A stretch of DNA of 64,000 nucleotides from the NCBI RefSeq assembly GCF_034479375.1, contig NZ_CP140155.1, forward strand, positions 4,006,501 through 4,070,500. Direction: 5' to 3'. The position numbers and the translations under genes are program-made. Positions within the stretch are counted from its first letter, which is position 1, and every line of letters begins with the position of its first letter. Of the stretch, positions 47,568-58,108 are shown in pieces. The notes below the pieces were generated by a model that was not told the origin of the DNA, made no database searches, and saw only the letters and a program-made list of their open reading frames with translations. The stretch is from Rhodopseudomonas palustris (GTDB lineage Bacteria; Pseudomonadota; Alphaproteobacteria; Rhizobiales; Xanthobacteraceae).

Positions 47568-49106
47568 ATGGTTCAGCATGTGTCCACGGTGGCTTTCGAA
47601 GGCATCGATGCGCGCGCGGTCGATGTTCAGGTCCAGGTCTCACCCGGGCTGCCCGCCTTCGCCGTCGTCGGCCTCGCCGACAAGGCGGTGTCGGAAGCCC
47701 GCGAGCGGGTTCGCTCGGCGCTGATCGCCTCGGGCCTGGCGCTGCCGGCACGGCGCATCACGGTCAATCTCGCGCCCGCCGATCTGCCGAAGGAAGGCAG
47801 TCACTACGACCTGCCGATCGCGCTCGGGCTGATGGCAGCGATCGGCGCCATCCCCGGCGACGCGCTGGCGGGATTCACCGTGCTCGGCGAACTCGGCCTC
47901 GATGGCTCGATCGCGCCGGTGGCGGGCGTGCTGCCCGCCGCGATCGCTGCCAACGCCCGCGACGAGGGGCTGATCTGCCCGGCCGCCTGCGGCTCCGAGG
48001 CCGCCTGGGCCAGCCCCGACATCCAGATCATCGCGGCCCGTTCGCTGATCCAGATCGCCAACCATTTCAAAGGGACGCAGCTTCTCAGCCGGCCGCAGCC
48101 GCGGGTCCACGAGGCCGAGAGTTCGGCCCTCGACCTGCGCGACATCAAGGGCCAGGAGAGCGCCAAGCGCGCCCTGGAGATCGCCGCCGCGGGCGGTCAT
48201 CATCTGCTGATGGTGGGGTCGCCCGGCGCCGGCAAATCGATGCTGGCGGCGCGGCTACCGTCGATCCTGCCGCCACTGTCGCCAGCCGAATTGCTCGAGG
48301 TCTCGATGATCGCCTCGGTCGCCGGCGAGATCCGCGACGGCGCGCTGACGGCGAAACGCCCGTTCCGCGCGCCGCATCATTCGGCCAGCATGGCGGCGCT
48401 GACCGGCGGCGGCATCAAGGCGCGGCCCGGCGAGATTTCGCTGGCGCATCAGGGCGTGCTGTTCCTCGACGAACTACCCGAGTTCGATCCGCGGGTGCTG
48501 GACTCGCTGCGGGCGCCGCTCGAGACCGGCGAAGTCGCGGTGTCGCGCGCCAATCACCGCGTCACCTATCCGGCGCGCGTGATGCTGGTGGCGGCGATGA
48601 ATCCGTGCCGTTGCGGCCGGGCCTACGAGCCGGGCTACGCCTGCAAGCGCGGGCGGGTCGAGCGCTGCAGCGCGGACTATCAGTCGCGGATTTCCGGGCC
48701 GCTGCTGGATCGCATCGATCTGCGGATCGAGGTGCCCGCGGTCACCGCCGCCGATCTGATCCTGCCGCCGGCGGCGGAAGGCTCCGCCGAGGTGGCGGCG
48801 CGCGTCGCGGCCGCGCGCGACGTGCAGCGCGAACGATACGCCGCGATTGGGCTGCCGCAATTCCGCACCAATGCCGAGGCGCCGGCCGCCGCGCTGGAGA
48901 CCACCGCCCAGCCGGATTCCGCCGGGCTGAAGCTGCTGCGCGACGCCGCCGAAACGATGCGGCTGTCGGCACGCGGCTATCATCGCGTGCTGCGCGTCGC
49001 GCGGACCCTCGCCGATCTCGACGGCGCCGAGCAGATCGGCCGGCTGCATCTCGCCGAGGCTCTGTCCTATCGCGCGCTGGGCGAGGACATCCGACGTGCC
49101 GCCTGA
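47568..49106 (+). CDS. comM: YifB/ComM family AAA+ ATPase (Mg-chelatase-like)
   Basis: A 512-residue protein. The N-terminal ChlI-like domain (about 1-170) has ARAVDVQVQVSPGLPAFAVVGLADKAVSEARERVR, then a Walker A GSPGAGKSML (about 224), Walker B LFLDELPEF and the cysteine-bearing NPCRCGRAYEPGYACKRG. The C-terminal Mg_chelatase_C helix set follows. In Vibrio and others ComM is a hexameric helicase that aids branch migration during natural transformation; in non-competent bacteria its role is unclear. It is a separate unit 91 bases after the small rpaI-coupled gene. Confidence 0.9.
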   Translation: MVQHVSTVAFEGIDARAVDVQVQVSPGLPAFAVVGLADKAVSEARERVRSALIASGLALPARRITVNLAPADLPKEGSHYDLPIALGLMAAIGAIPGDALAGFTVLGELGLDGSIAPVAGVLPAAIAANARDEGLICPAACGSEAAWASPDIQIIAARSLIQIANHFKGTQLLSRPQPRVHEAESSALDLRDIKGQESAKRALEIAAAGGHHLLMVGSPGAGKSMLAARLPSILPPLSPAELLEVSMIASVAGEIRDGALTAKRPFRAPHHSASMAALTGGGIKARPGEISLAHQGVLFLDELPEFDPRVLDSLRAPLETGEVAVSRANHRVTYPARVMLVAAMNPCRCGRAYEPGYACKRGRVERCSADYQSRISGPLLDRIDLRIEVPAVTAADLILPPAAEGSAEVAARVAAARDVQRERYAAIGLPQFRTNAEAPAAALETTAQPDSAGLKLLRDAAETMRLSARGYHRVLRVARTLADLDGAEQIGRLHLAEALSYRALGEDIRRAA

Positions 49107-49224
49107 CTTGCGCCGCATGATGGTGAATCGTCCGAAGATCCCGTCAACTCGCTGGTAACGAGTTTCGTTTACCATCTGCGAACCATAGTTCTGCGTATCA
49201 GAGCTGGCGTTGCGGGTGCATGTG

Positions 49225-49710
49225 ATGTTGCGTGTCCGAGTTCTGGCCTCCACACTTCCGCTCGTGGCCCTGGGCCTGTTCGTCCGCGGCGAACTGATCG
49301 CCGGCCCGCAGCCCTGCATCGCCGTCGGTGATCGGGCGGTGCAGATCGCGCCCGCGCTGGAGCGAGCCGATATTCATGTCGCTTTCACCGACGATCCGGC
49401 GCGCGCCACCGTCCGGGTCCAGATCGTCGATAGTCCCGATGCCGCCGACTTCACCGTCACCGACGGCGCGATCACCGACGAGCCCGGCGGCTGCGCGCTG
49501 GCGCCGGAAACAAGACTGGTGGCGATCGCAGCGAACCCGGCGGCGACCGATCCGCTGATCTATCTCTCGCATGACGACAGCGGCGGGACCGACTACCGGA
49601 TCTTCGTCCGCGCCGGGCGCTTTACCGCACGTGACGCGGCAGCGCTGCTGGTCGGCGCCTCCGACCGGCACGCGCCGATCACCACGGCCTCGATCGGAAG
49701 CCGGTCTTAA
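49225..49710 (+). CDS. Exported small protein of unknown function
   Basis: A 161-residue protein with a hydrophobic N-terminus ([22 protein letters not shown]) that looks like a signal peptide or anchor. The mature part contains [28 protein letters not shown] and [18 protein letters not shown], a beta-rich pattern with two cysteines. No family is recognised. It ends 92 bases before the hybrid kinase gene and may belong to its unit. A TTG five codons upstream is an alternative start. Confidence 0.65.
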   Translation: MLRVRVLASTLPLVALGLFVRGELIAGPQPCIAVGDRAVQIAPALERADIHVAFTDDPARATVRVQIVDSPDAADFTVTDGAITDEPGGCALAPETRLVAIAANPAATDPLIYLSHDDSGGTDYRIFVRAGRFTARDAAALLVGASDRHAPITTASIGSRS

Positions 49711-49801
49711 GTTTCGGTCAACCCTGTCGGCAGAGCGCATCGCAACCATCGCGCGTCTCAAGCTGTTTGCAACGTCGAGTGCCGATGCTGGCGACGCCGG
49801 C

Positions 49802-51775
49802 ATGGTCGATCGGGTTGGGCGGATGAAGCGGTGGTTGCGGTTCAGGTCGAGACGGCGCGCCTTCGCCAGCCGATTTCCGCGGCTTGTGCTTGCGCTGCGC
49901 TGGAGCATGATATTTCTGGCGGCGTTCGGCGGCGCCTATGGTTTCGTCGTCGGTAGCCGCGCCGAGTCCTCCGGCTACAACCCGCACGCCTTCGCGATCG
50001 GCGCCAGCTTCCTGTTCGCGCTGGCCTGCCTCGGTCTCGCCGTCCAGAGCATGCGGTTGCGCTGGATGCGCCGGCGCCTGCAGGCGCTGGAACGGCACAA
50101 CGAGGCGCTGGCGGATCGCAACTGGGAGCTGAAGGACGCCGAGGAACGCGCCCGCGTTCTGCTCGACAGCCATGGCGAACTGATCGCCCGGCGCGACGAT
50201 TCCGACGCGACGACGCGTGCGAAGTCGCGGCTGCTGGCGATGGCGTCGCACGAGATCCGCACACCGCTGAACGGCATCATCGGGATGAGCGGCCTGCTGC
50301 TCGACACCGCGCTGACGCCCGAGCAGGCGACCTACGCCCGCGCGGTGAAGACCTCCGGCGACGCGCTGGCGGCGCTGATCGACGAACTGCTCGACCACTC
50401 CCGGATCGAGGCCGGCAGGTTCGAGCTCGACAACCGGCCGTTCGCCCTGACCGCCCTGATCGAGGACATCGTCGAACTGCTGGCGCCGCGGGCGCAGGCG
50501 GGCGCGCTCGAGATCGCGGCCGATATCGATGACCGGTTGCCTGCGCGGGTGGTCGGCGACGCCGCGCGCCTGCGCCAGGTGCTGCTCAATCTCGCCGGCA
50601 ACGCGATCAAATTCACCTCCGTCGGCGGCGTCGTGCTGACCGTCGAGCCTGGCGAGCGCGACGGCGAGATCAGCTTTGCGGTGCGCGATACAGGGATCGG
50701 CATCGCGCCGGAGGCCCGGGCACGGATCTTCCGCGAGTTCGAACAGGCCGACGACGGCATCGCCCGCAGCTATGGCGGCACAGGGCTGGGGCTGAATATC
50801 AGCCAGCGGATCGTCGAGCGGATGGGCGGACGGATCGCCCTGGACAGCCAGCCGGGCAGAGGCTCCACCTTCACGGTCTCGATCCCGCTCGCGGCAGCAA
50901 AGGACGCCGACGCGTCCCCTGCGATCCAGCCGCCCGACCTTGCCGGCCAGTCGATCATGATCGCAGCGCCACAGACCATCGAGGCGACGTTGGTCGCCCA
51001 ACGGCTGCAGCGCTGGGGCGCACAGGTCCGCGCCGTGTCCGAAATTTCTGCTGCACGCGCGACACTGCCGGAGCGCGTCTGGTCGACGATCCTGATCGAT
51101 GCCGGCTTCGGCGCCGAGGCGGCCGAAACGCTGGCGCTGAGCGCCGCGCCCCATGCGGCGCAACGCATCGTGATGCTGACGCCCGCCGCGCGGTCCGAGT
51201 TGCTGCCCGATCTGCCGGCGGCGTTCACCGGCTATCTGGTCAAGCCGCTGCGCGCGGCGTCGCTGTCGGCACGGCTGGCCGGAACGCTGATCGACACCGT
51301 CGCGCCGGGGATCGCGGATGGCGATCCCCCGGAGGCCGCCGCATCGGATGCGACTGCGCAGGTCGGCCACCGGCTCTCCGTTCTGGTCGCGGAAGACAAC
51401 GAGATCAACGCGCTGCTGATCCGCTCGCTGCTGGCCAAGCTCGGCCATCGCGTGGTGGTGGCCGGCGATGGCGAGCAGGCGCTGCAGAGTTGGCTCGCGG
51501 CCGACGCCGAGGGCGCGCCGTTCGATCTGGTGCTGATGGATCTGCAGATGCCGGGGCGCGACGGCATCGCCACGAGCCGGCAGATTCGCGCGCACGAGGC
51601 AACACGCCCGGCGCCGCGCACGCCGATCCTGGCGCTGACCGCAAATACGCTCGCCGAGGACCGCGATGCCTGCCTGGCGGCGGGCATGGACGGCTTCCTG
51701 GTCAAACCGCTCGACCGCGACAGTCTGGTCGCTGTGCTCGATCAGGCCGTCACGGCGAAGGCCGAAAACGCTTAG
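49802..51775 (+). CDS. Hybrid sensor histidine kinase
   Basis: A 657-residue membrane kinase. Two transmembrane helices (about 22-45 and 60-80) flank only a short periplasmic loop, so it probably senses through or near the membrane. A coiled coil leads to the HisKA domain with phospho-acceptor H150 in [18 protein letters not shown], then the HATPase motifs [16 protein letters not shown] and [10 protein letters not shown]. Two receiver-like domains follow. The first (about 380-495) lacks the acidic pocket residues and looks degenerate. The second has EDN, D580 in VLMDLQMPG, and a conserved Lys in FLVKPLD, so it is probably functional. The start could also be the Met at 49823. Confidence 0.88.
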   Translation: MVDRVGRMKRWLRFRSRRRAFASRFPRLVLALRWSMIFLAAFGGAYGFVVGSRAESSGYNPHAFAIGASFLFALACLGLAVQSMRLRWMRRRLQALERHNEALADRNWELKDAEERARVLLDSHGELIARRDDSDATTRAKSRLLAMASHEIRTPLNGIIGMSGLLLDTALTPEQATYARAVKTSGDALAALIDELLDHSRIEAGRFELDNRPFALTALIEDIVELLAPRAQAGALEIAADIDDRLPARVVGDAARLRQVLLNLAGNAIKFTSVGGVVLTVEPGERDGEISFAVRDTGIGIAPEARARIFREFEQADDGIARSYGGTGLGLNISQRIVERMGGRIALDSQPGRGSTFTVSIPLAAAKDADASPAIQPPDLAGQSIMIAAPQTIEATLVAQRLQRWGAQVRAVSEISAARATLPERVWSTILIDAGFGAEAAETLALSAAPHAAQRIVMLTPAARSELLPDLPAAFTGYLVKPLRAASLSARLAGTLIDTVAPGIADGDPPEAAASDATAQVGHRLSVLVAEDNEINALLIRSLLAKLGHRVVVAGDGEQALQSWLAADAEGAPFDLVLMDLQMPGRDGIATSRQIRAHEATRPAPRTPILALTANTLAEDRDACLAAGMDGFLVKPLDRDSLVAVLDQAVTAKAENA

Positions 51776-51935
51776 TCGAGGCATGCCGTTACCGGGCGCT
51801 GCCCCGGGCTACAAACTTCGGAGAGGTGTCACGCAGCGGCAATCGTCGTGTCACATCGCTGTTGAAACGCCGTGATTGTTGATGCGCACAGGCCGCGCAT
51901 CACCCGATTCGGTTGCATGCGGTCGCGAGGATCAC

Positions 51936-52895
51936 ATGCAGACCGACCATCTCGCCCGCTCGAAGAAATTCATCAAATTGCTGCGGCCGGACATGGCCAA
52001 CGCTGCGGCGCAGACCGCGATCACCTGGTTCAAGCCTGCGCTGAAGATCGCCGATCACGGCAGGCCGATCGCGCAACCGGCGCTGACGCCGGCGACGCTC
52101 GGCCGGCTCGGCGCGCTGGAAGTCCGGCTGGCGCAGAAGAAGCAGGATATCAAGCGCGCGCAGAAGCTGCGCTACCGCGTGTTCTATCAGGATGGCACCG
52201 CGATCGCCGACGCCGCCACGCTGCTGGCGCGTCGCGACAAGGATGCCTTCGACCGCATTTGCGATCATCTGATGGTGATCGACCATGCCGCCAAGCCGTC
52301 GCTCAGCGGCAAGCAGCCGGTGGTCGGCACCTATCGGCTGCTGCGCCAGGAGATTGCCGACCGTCATGGCGGCTTCTACACCGAGAGCGAATTCGACATC
52401 GGCGGCATGATCGCGCGCCATCCCGGCTTGCGCTTCCTCGAGCTCGGCCGGTCCTGCGTGCTGCCGCCCTACCGCAACAAGCGCACCGTCGAATTGTTGT
52501 GGCACGGCATCTGGAGCTATGTCCGCCAGCACGGCGTCGACGTGATGATCGGCTGCGCCTCCTTCGACGGCACCGATCCGGAGCGTTTGGCGCTGCCGCT
52601 GTCGTTCCTGCATCACTACGCGTCCGCACCGGAGGCGTGGCGCGCCCGCGCCAACCCGTCGCGCTATGTCGAGATGAACCGGATGCCGAAGGAGGCGGTC
52701 AATCAGAAGGCCGCGCTGCGCGAGCTGCCCCCGCTGATCAAGGGTTATCTGCGGCTCGGCGCCACGATCGGCGAGGGCGCGGTGATCGACCACCAGTTCG
52801 GCACCACCGACGTGCTGATCATCATGCCGGTTTCGGCGATCAGCGCCCGCTACATCGAGCATTTCGGCGCGGATGCGTCGCGGCACGCGGCTTAG
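51936..52895 (+). CDS. GNAT/OlsB-type N-acyltransferase
   Basis: A 319-residue acyltransferase with the OlsB pattern: QDIKRAQKLRYRVFYQDGTAIAD, CDHLMVIDH, VVGTYRLLRQEIA, then the FLELGRSCVLPPYRNKRTVELLWHGIWSYV core and FDGTDPERLALPLSFLHHY. OlsB transfers a 3-hydroxyacyl group to the alpha-amine of ornithine, the first step of ornithine-lipid synthesis; the second enzyme (OlsA) is not in the window. The ATG at 51936 has GAGG 7 bases upstream. It lies 160 bases after the hybrid kinase gene. Confidence 0.8.
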   Translation: MQTDHLARSKKFIKLLRPDMANAAAQTAITWFKPALKIADHGRPIAQPALTPATLGRLGALEVRLAQKKQDIKRAQKLRYRVFYQDGTAIADAATLLARRDKDAFDRICDHLMVIDHAAKPSLSGKQPVVGTYRLLRQEIADRHGGFYTESEFDIGGMIARHPGLRFLELGRSCVLPPYRNKRTVELLWHGIWSYVRQHGVDVMIGCASFDGTDPERLALPLSFLHHYASAPEAWRARANPSRYVEMNRMPKEAVNQKAALRELPPLIKGYLRLGATIGEGAVIDHQFGTTDVLIIMPVSAISARYIEHFGADASRHAA

Positions 52896-52908
52896 TATCA
52901 CAACTATG

Positions 52909-53010
52909 CGTCATTGCCGGGCTTGCCCCGGCAATCCATCCTCTTCACGAGAGTCCGTCGATGACGCGCTTCGCGCGTGATGGATCCGCGGGTCAAGCCC
53001 GCGGATGACG
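52909..53010. repeat. Palindromic intergenic repeat (family C)
   Basis: CGTCATTGCCGGGCTTGCCC ... GATGGATCCGCGGGTCAAGC ... GGATGACG. It sits between the convergent acyltransferase and coaA genes. Related copies are at 60216-60292 and 60353-60455. Confidence 0.85.
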
Positions 53011-53021
53011 GGTGGCGGCGA

Positions 53022-53978
53022 CTACAACCGCCGCAAGGCCACGGAATCCACGACGTGATCGGCGCCCTTTTTCAGGATCAGCGTCGCGCGCGGCCGGGTC
53101 GGCAGGATGTTGTCCTCGAGATTGGCCAAGTTGGTCCGCTCCCAGATCGCGATCGCGGTCGCGGTGGCTTCTTCATCGGACAGCGGCGCGTAGCGGTGGA
53201 AGTACGATCGCGGATCGTGAAACGCGGTGTCGCGCAGCGCCAGGAATCGCCTGATGTACCAGTCGCGCAGCACCGGCTCGTCGGCGTCGATATACACCGA
53301 GAAGTCGAAGAAGTCGGACACCACCGGCACCGCCTTGCCGTCGCGCGGCAGCCGGCCGGTTTGCAGCACGTTGACGCCTTCGACGATCAGGATGTCCGGC
53401 CGATCCACCACCGCGAATTTGTTCGGCACGATATCGTAGGTGAGATGCGAGTAGATCGGCGCGCGGACCTTGCGTCGGCCCGACTTGATATCGCTGAGAA
53501 ACGCCAGCAGCGCCGGCAGATCGTAGCTTTCCGGAAAGCCCTTCTTCTGCATCAGCCCGGCGCGCTCCAGCACCGCGTTGGGATGCAGGAAGCCGTCGGT
53601 AGTGATCAGATCGACCTTCGGCCGCGGCGACCAGCGCGCCAAGAGCGCCTGCAGCACGCGCGCGGTGGTCGACTTGCCGACCGCGACCGAACCGGCGACG
53701 CCGATGATGTAGGGCATCTTGCGCTCGACCACGCCGAGGAAGCGGCGCTGCGCGTAGTACAGATGCTGCATCGCGCCGACATGGATCGACAGCAGCCGCG
53801 ACATCGGCAGATAGATCTCCTCGACCTCGGAAAGGTCGAGCCGGTCGTGCAGCGAGCGCAGCGTCGAGACCTCGCCCGCGTCGAGCGTCATCGGCGTGTC
53901 CTGACGCAGATTGGCCCATTCCGACCGCGAGAACACCCGGTACGGGTTGTAGTGGTGCAGTTCCGACCTGGCATCCAT
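53022..53978 (-). CDS. coaA: Type I pantothenate kinase
   Basis: A 318-residue P-loop kinase catalysing the first step of coenzyme A synthesis. Walker A is [18 protein letters not shown] near 100, with [12 protein letters not shown] and [15 protein letters not shown] following, as in E. coli CoaA. The start is the ATG at 53978; the longer open frame upstream reads through sequence antisense to or out of frame with hisE. It is downstream of hisE on the same strand, with a 98-base gap. Confidence 0.95.
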   Translation of the reverse strand: MDARSELHHYNPYRVFSRSEWANLRQDTPMTLDAGEVSTLRSLHDRLDLSEVEEIYLPMSRLLSIHVGAMQHLYYAQRRFLGVVERKMPYIIGVAGSVAVGKSTTARVLQALLARWSPRPKVDLITTDGFLHPNAVLERAGLMQKKGFPESYDLPALLAFLSDIKSGRRKVRAPIYSHLTYDIVPNKFAVVDRPDILIVEGVNVLQTGRLPRDGKAVPVVSDFFDFSVYIDADEPVLRDWYIRRFLALRDTAFHDPRSYFHRYAPLSDEEATATAIAIWERTNLANLEDNILPTRPRATLILKKGADHVVDSVALRRL

Positions 53979-54076
53979 CGCGTGGTCCTCGCCTTGTTCC
54001 GTTGCCGGCTTTTGTTGTTGTTGCGGCCGCTGCGGCCGAAGAAATTCTGTAACCGGTATCCGCTTCGCTCGACGCG

Positions 54077-54400
54077 CTATTCGCGCTTGCGCGAGGCCTT
54101 CTCTTCCAGCCCCGACATCGCCGTGCGCTGCCCCAGCGCCGTCTCGACCTCGTCGAGCGTCACGCCGCGCGCCTTGAGCAGCACCAGCATATGGAACATC
54201 ACGTCGGCGGCTTCGGCAATCAGATGGTCGCGATCGTTCTCGACGGTCGCGATCACCAGCTCGACCGCCTCCTCGCCGAATTTCTTGGCGCAATGCTGCG
54301 CGCCCTTGTCGAGCAGCTTTTTGGTGTAGGACGCCTCGCCGCCCGCAGCCGCGCGGGCCTCGATGGTGGCTTCGAGATCGTGAAGGGTGAAACGGGCCAT
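54077..54400 (-). CDS. hisE: Phosphoribosyl-ATP pyrophosphatase
   Basis: A 107-residue enzyme hydrolysing phosphoribosyl-ATP in histidine synthesis. [28 protein letters not shown] and [18 protein letters not shown] hold the acidic metal ligands. The product goes to HisI, which is not in the window, so hisI must be separate. It lies 55 bases after hisF. Confidence 0.95.
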   Translation of the reverse strand: MARFTLHDLEATIEARAAAGGEASYTKKLLDKGAQHCAKKFGEEAVELVIATVENDRDHLIAEAADVMFHMLVLLKARGVTLDEVETALGQRTAMSGLEEKASRKRE

Positions 54401-54455
54401 ACGCCTACTCTGCCGGTTCTGCCGGTGCGAAACTACCGCGCCCGCCGGGATGAAT

Positions 54456-55223
54456 CTAGGGATCGAGCCGCATCGGCAGCCCGCAGCGAACCATATGATC
54501 CTTGGCCTGAAGAATGGTGTACTCGCCGAAATGGAAGATCGACGCCGCCAGCACCGCCGTGGCGTGGCCTTCGCGGATGCCGTCGACCAGATGATCGAGA
54601 TTGCCGACCCCGCCCGAGGCGATCACCGGGACCGGGATGCTGTCGGCGATCGCGCGGGTGAGCGGCAGGTCGAAGCCGGCGCGGGTGCCGTCGCGATCCA
54701 TCGAGGTCAGCAGGATTTCGCCGGCGCCGAGCGAGACGACTTCCTGGGCGAACTCGATGGCGTCGATGCCGGTGCCGTTGCGGCCGCCATGGGTGAAGAT
54801 CTCCCAGCGATCCCGGCCCGGCACGCGCTTGGCGTCGATCGCCACCACGATGCACTGGTCGCCGAACTTCTCGGCGGCTTCCTTGACGAATTCGCGCCGC
54901 GCCACCGCTGCCGAATTGATCGACACCTTGTCGGCGCCGCTTCGCAGCAGCGTCTTGATGTCGTCGACGGTGCGGACGCCGCCGCCGACCGTCACCGGCA
55001 TGAAGCAGGCTTCCGCCGTCCGCCGCACCACGTCCAGCATGATGCCGCGGTTCTCATGGGTGGCGGTGATGTCGAGGAAGCACAATTCGTCGGCGCCGGC
55101 GGCGTCATAGGCGATCGCGGCTTCCACCGGATCGCCGGCGTCGCGCAGATCGACGAAATTGACGCCCTTGACGACGCGGCCGTCCTTGACGTCGAGGCAG
55201 GGAATGACGCGGACCTTGAACAT
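54456..55223 (-). CDS. hisF: Imidazole glycerol phosphate synthase, cyclase subunit
   Basis: A 255-residue TIM barrel. It begins [23 protein letters not shown], carrying the catalytic Asp, and includes [22 protein letters not shown] and the C-terminal [13 protein letters not shown] phosphate-binding loops. It works with HisH. It starts 9 bases after the hisA stop. Confidence 0.97.
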   Translation of the reverse strand: MFKVRVIPCLDVKDGRVVKGVNFVDLRDAGDPVEAAIAYDAAGADELCFLDITATHENRGIMLDVVRRTAEACFMPVTVGGGVRTVDDIKTLLRSGADKVSINSAAVARREFVKEAAEKFGDQCIVVAIDAKRVPGRDRWEIFTHGGRNGTGIDAIEFAQEVVSLGAGEILLTSMDRDGTRAGFDLPLTRAIADSIPVPVIASGGVGNLDHLVDGIREGHATAVLAASIFHFGEYTILQAKDHMVRCGLPMRLDP

Positions 55224-55232
55224 CGCTCGTCC

Positions 55233-55970
55233 TCAAGCCGCCCTGGCGGCGCCGATCAGCGCCAGCGCTTCGGCCGGGTCGAGCCGGCCGTCATACAGCG
55301 CCCGGCCGGCGATCGCGCCTTCGAGTTTCTTCGCGCGCGGCGACAGCATCGTCCGGACGTCGTCGATCGAGGCGAGGCCGCCGGAGGCGATCACCGGGAT
55401 CGAAATCGCCTCGGCGAGCGCGATGGTCGCATCCCAGTTGATGCCCTTGAGCAGGCCGTCGCGGGCGATGTCGGTGAAGATGATCGCGGCGACGCCGGCG
55501 TCCTCAAAACGCTGTGCGATCTCCAGCGCAGTGACCTGCGAGCTCTCCGCCCAGCCTTCGACCGCGACCTTGCCGTCACGCGCGTCGAGGCCGACCGCGA
55601 CGCGGCCGGGGAAAGACTTCGCGGCTTCCTTGACCAGCGCCGGATCGCGCACCGCGGCGGTGCCGATGATGACGCGGGCGATGCCTTTGGACAGCCAGGC
55701 TTCGACCGTCGCGAGGTCGCGGATGCCGCCGCCGAGCTGGACCGGCATCGACACGACTTTCAGCATCGATTCCACGGCCTGGGCATTCATCGGCTTGCCG
55801 GCGAAGGCGCCGTCGAGATCGACCACGTGCAGATACTGAAAGCCCTGCGCCGCAAAGCTCTTCGCCTGCGCGGCCGGGTCGAGGTTGAACACGGTCGCGC
55901 GCGCCATGTCGCCCTGTTCGAGCCGCACGCACTGGCCGTTCTTGAGATCGATCGCGGGGAAGAGAATCAT
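55233..55970 (-). CDS. hisA: Phosphoribosylformimino-5-aminoimidazole carboxamide ribotide isomerase
   Basis: A 245-residue TIM barrel. [35 protein letters not shown], and the second catalytic Asp in [12 protein letters not shown] are all present. Two stacked half-barrel phosphate loops end with [13 protein letters not shown]. The start at 55970 is the true one; the longer open frame upstream is a palindromic repeat. That repeat separates it from hisH by 157 bases inside the cluster. Confidence 0.97.
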   Translation of the reverse strand: MILFPAIDLKNGQCVRLEQGDMARATVFNLDPAAQAKSFAAQGFQYLHVVDLDGAFAGKPMNAQAVESMLKVVSMPVQLGGGIRDLATVEAWLSKGIARVIIGTAAVRDPALVKEAAKSFPGRVAVGLDARDGKVAVEGWAESSQVTALEIAQRFEDAGVAAIIFTDIARDGLLKGINWDATIALAEAISIPVIASGGLASIDDVRTMLSPRAKKLEGAIAGRALYDGRLDPAEALALIGAARAA

Positions 55971-55982
55971 CGTCGGATCTCG

Positions 55983-56084
55983 CTCCCTTCCCCCTTGCGG
56001 GGGAGGGTTGGGGTGGGGGGTGAGCAACGAGCGCCGGACTCGCGGACCCCCACCCCCGACCCCTCCCCGCAAGGGGGAGGGGAG
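55983..56084. repeat. Palindromic repeat inside the his cluster (family E)
   Basis: CTCCCTTCCCCCTTGCGGGG ... CCCCTCCCCGCAAGGGGGAG, a long G/C palindrome with a GGGTGGGGGGTGAG / GACCCCCACCCCCGAC inner pair. It occupies almost all of the hisH-hisA gap. Transcripts would form a strong hairpin there. Confidence 0.85.
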
Positions 56085-56127
56085 CAACGCAGTCGCGTGC
56101 TCCGGATGTGAGGCCGCATCGTCATGC

Positions 56128-56778
56128 TCACGGCTTCCACTTCAGAAAGTTCGAGATCAGCGCCAGACCGAAGCGCTGGCTTTTCTCGGGGTGAAACTGG
56201 GTGCCCAGCATGGTGTCGCGTCCCACCACGGCGGTGACCGGGCCGCCGTAATCGGCGCGCGCCAGCACGTCGGCTTCGCTTTGCGCGGCGAGGTGGAAGG
56301 AATGCACGAAGTAGGCGTGCAGGCCCTTGGGCCCGAGCGGCAGCCGCTCCAGCACCGGATGGTCCTGCATCACGTCGAGCGTATTCCAGCCCATATGCGG
56401 GATCTTCAGGTCGTCCTGGTTCGGCGCGATCTTGACGACGTCGCCGGGAATCCAGTCGAGCCCGTCGGTGGTGACGTGCTCCTTGCCGCGGGTCGCCATC
56501 AGCTGCATGCCGACGCAGATGCCGAAGAACGGCCGCGCCTTGACCCGCACCGTCTCGTTCAGCGCCTCGACCATGCCGTCGATCGCGTCGAGACCCTTGC
56601 GGCAATCGGCGAAAGCGCCGACGCCCGGTAGCACCACGCGATCGGAGCGAAACACCTGCTCCGGATCGCGGGTGACGATGATCTTCTCAGGGACTTCCAT
56701 GCTCCGCGCGGCGCGCTCGAACGCCTTGGCGGCCGAGTGCAGATTACCGGAGCCGTAATCGACGATGGCGACGCTCAT
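56128..56778 (-). CDS. hisH: Imidazole glycerol phosphate synthase, glutaminase subunit
   Basis: A 216-residue class I glutamine amidotransferase. [22 protein letters not shown] opens the protein, the nucleophile Cys is in [12 protein letters not shown], and the His-Glu pair is in [10 protein letters not shown]. It supplies ammonia to HisF. Its ATG overlaps the stop of the preceding DUF2628 gene as ATGA, so the two are coupled. Confidence 0.96.
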   Translation of the reverse strand: MSVAIVDYGSGNLHSAAKAFERAARSMEVPEKIIVTRDPEQVFRSDRVVLPGVGAFADCRKGLDAIDGMVEALNETVRVKARPFFGICVGMQLMATRGKEHVTTDGLDWIPGDVVKIAPNQDDLKIPHMGWNTLDVMQDHPVLERLPLGPKGLHAYFVHSFHLAAQSEADVLARADYGGPVTAVVGRDTMLGTQFHPEKSQRFGLALISNFLKWKP

Positions 56779-57293
56779 CGCGGCGATCCCGGGCGCGGGA
56801 ACGAGCCGACGATATCGCCATAGATCGAGGACGACGGCATCGGCACGCTGCGGGTCGGCGGCGGCGCGCCGCGGTCGACCGGAAACGAAAAGCCCACAGG
56901 CGTCGACTGCCGGCTGGTCCAGCGGTCGAAGAAGCGGCGCTCGGCGCTGGGCAAATCGTCGCCGATCACGACGTCGAGCTGGCGCCAGCCCCGCCGCCTC
57001 AAGGTCCAGCGCCACAGGCTGGCGGCCTCGAGGCCGAGCAGCAGCGCCATCAGCAGCATCACGGCGAAGCGGGGACCGGCGCCGACGCGCAGCGCCGCCA
57101 GCGCAACCGTCATCGCCACAATCACCACCAGATAGCCGAGCAGCGCCAGCCAGAGCCGGCGCGTCAGCAGCCACAGCGGCCCGAACACGAACGCCCAGAC
57201 ATAGAACCCGTCGCGCACGAAAATGAAGCGCTCCGGCTTGGCGCCGCGATCGTCGTCGACCGACGGCGGCGCATGGACTGTGTAGACCGGCAT
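56775..57293 (-). CDS. DUF2628-type membrane protein
   Basis: A 172-residue protein. After a short N-terminal domain ([51 protein letters not shown]) come two or three transmembrane helices, then a polar proline-rich C-terminal tail. It is embedded between hisB and hisH and overlaps hisH by four bases. In related alphaproteobacteria DUF2628 proteins sit at the same place. No link to histidine synthesis is known. Confidence 0.8.
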   Translation of the reverse strand: MPVYTVHAPPSVDDDRGAKPERFIFVRDGFYVWAFVFGPLWLLTRRLWLALLGYLVVIVAMTVALAALRVGAGPRFAVMLLMALLLGLEAASLWRWTLRRRGWRQLDVVIGDDLPSAERRFFDRWTSRQSTPVGFSFPVDRGAPPPTRSVPMPSSSIYGDIVGSFPRPGSPR

Positions 57294-57321
57294 TTTGCCT
57301 TCTCCGCCGATGGACGGCGCC

Positions 57322-57915
57322 CTAGCCGCCGAGCTGTCCCTTGGTCGAGGGCACTTCGCCCGCCGCCTGCGGATCGATCGCCACCGCGGCGCGCAACGCC
57401 CGCGCCAGACCCTTGAAGCAGGATTCGGCGATATGGTGGCTGTTCTCGCCATATAGGGTTTCGACGTGCAGAGTCACGCCCGCATTCATGGCGAAAGCCT
57501 GGAACCACTCGCGCACCAGCTCGGTATCGAATTCGCCGATCTTGTCGCGCGGAAAATCCGCCTTGAACACCAGGAACGGCCGGCCGGAGACGTCGATCAC
57601 CACCCGGGTCAGGGTCTCGTCCATCGGCATCAGCATGCTGGCATAGCGGGTGATGCCCGCCATGTTGCCCAGCGCCTGCTTGACCGCCTGGCCGAGCGCG
57701 ATGCCGACATCCTCGGTGGTGTGGTGGAAATCGACATGCAGGTCGCCGACCGCCTTCACGGTGATGTCGATCCGGGAGTGCTTGGCGAGCAGATCGAGCA
57801 TATGGTCGAAGAAGCCGATCCCGGTCGCCGCATTGGACACGCCGGCGCCGTCGAGGTTGACGGTCACCTCGATGTCGGTCTCCTTGGTCTTGCGCTTGAT
57901 CGTGGCCGTGCGCAT
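57322..57915 (-). CDS. hisB: Imidazoleglycerol-phosphate dehydratase
   Basis: A 197-residue monofunctional IGPD. The metal-binding motifs are [31 protein letters not shown] and a C-terminal [17 protein letters not shown]. This is the minimal dehydratase, without the phosphatase domain fused in E. coli HisB. It begins the minus-strand his run and is divergent from hslVU. Confidence 0.96.
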   Translation of the reverse strand: MRTATIKRKTKETDIEVTVNLDGAGVSNAATGIGFFDHMLDLLAKHSRIDITVKAVGDLHVDFHHTTEDVGIALGQAVKQALGNMAGITRYASMLMPMDETLTRVVIDVSGRPFLVFKADFPRDKIGEFDTELVREWFQAFAMNAGVTLHVETLYGENSHHIAESCFKGLARALRAAVAIDPQAAGEVPSTKGQLGG

Positions 57916-58108
57916 GAAGCGGGCTCTCCGGTAAAAAACGCCGTCCTTGTAACAGGCTAGTGACGCCTTCGCTACTGCGGGGGCCGCGGCCGCGCCCCGA
58001 TCTTCGTCCTATGGTGACCGGATTTTGCGCGTCCGGCGCGGGCCGATCGTCCGCCGGTTTGCAAGCGGGCCGCACAGTGCCTAGATCAGCGCTCGCGAAA
58101 GGGTTGCT

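Noticed and set aside
57916..58108. RpoH promoter for hslVU
   Set aside because: CTTG and CTAT-like fragments occur but not with the right spacing; no call was made.
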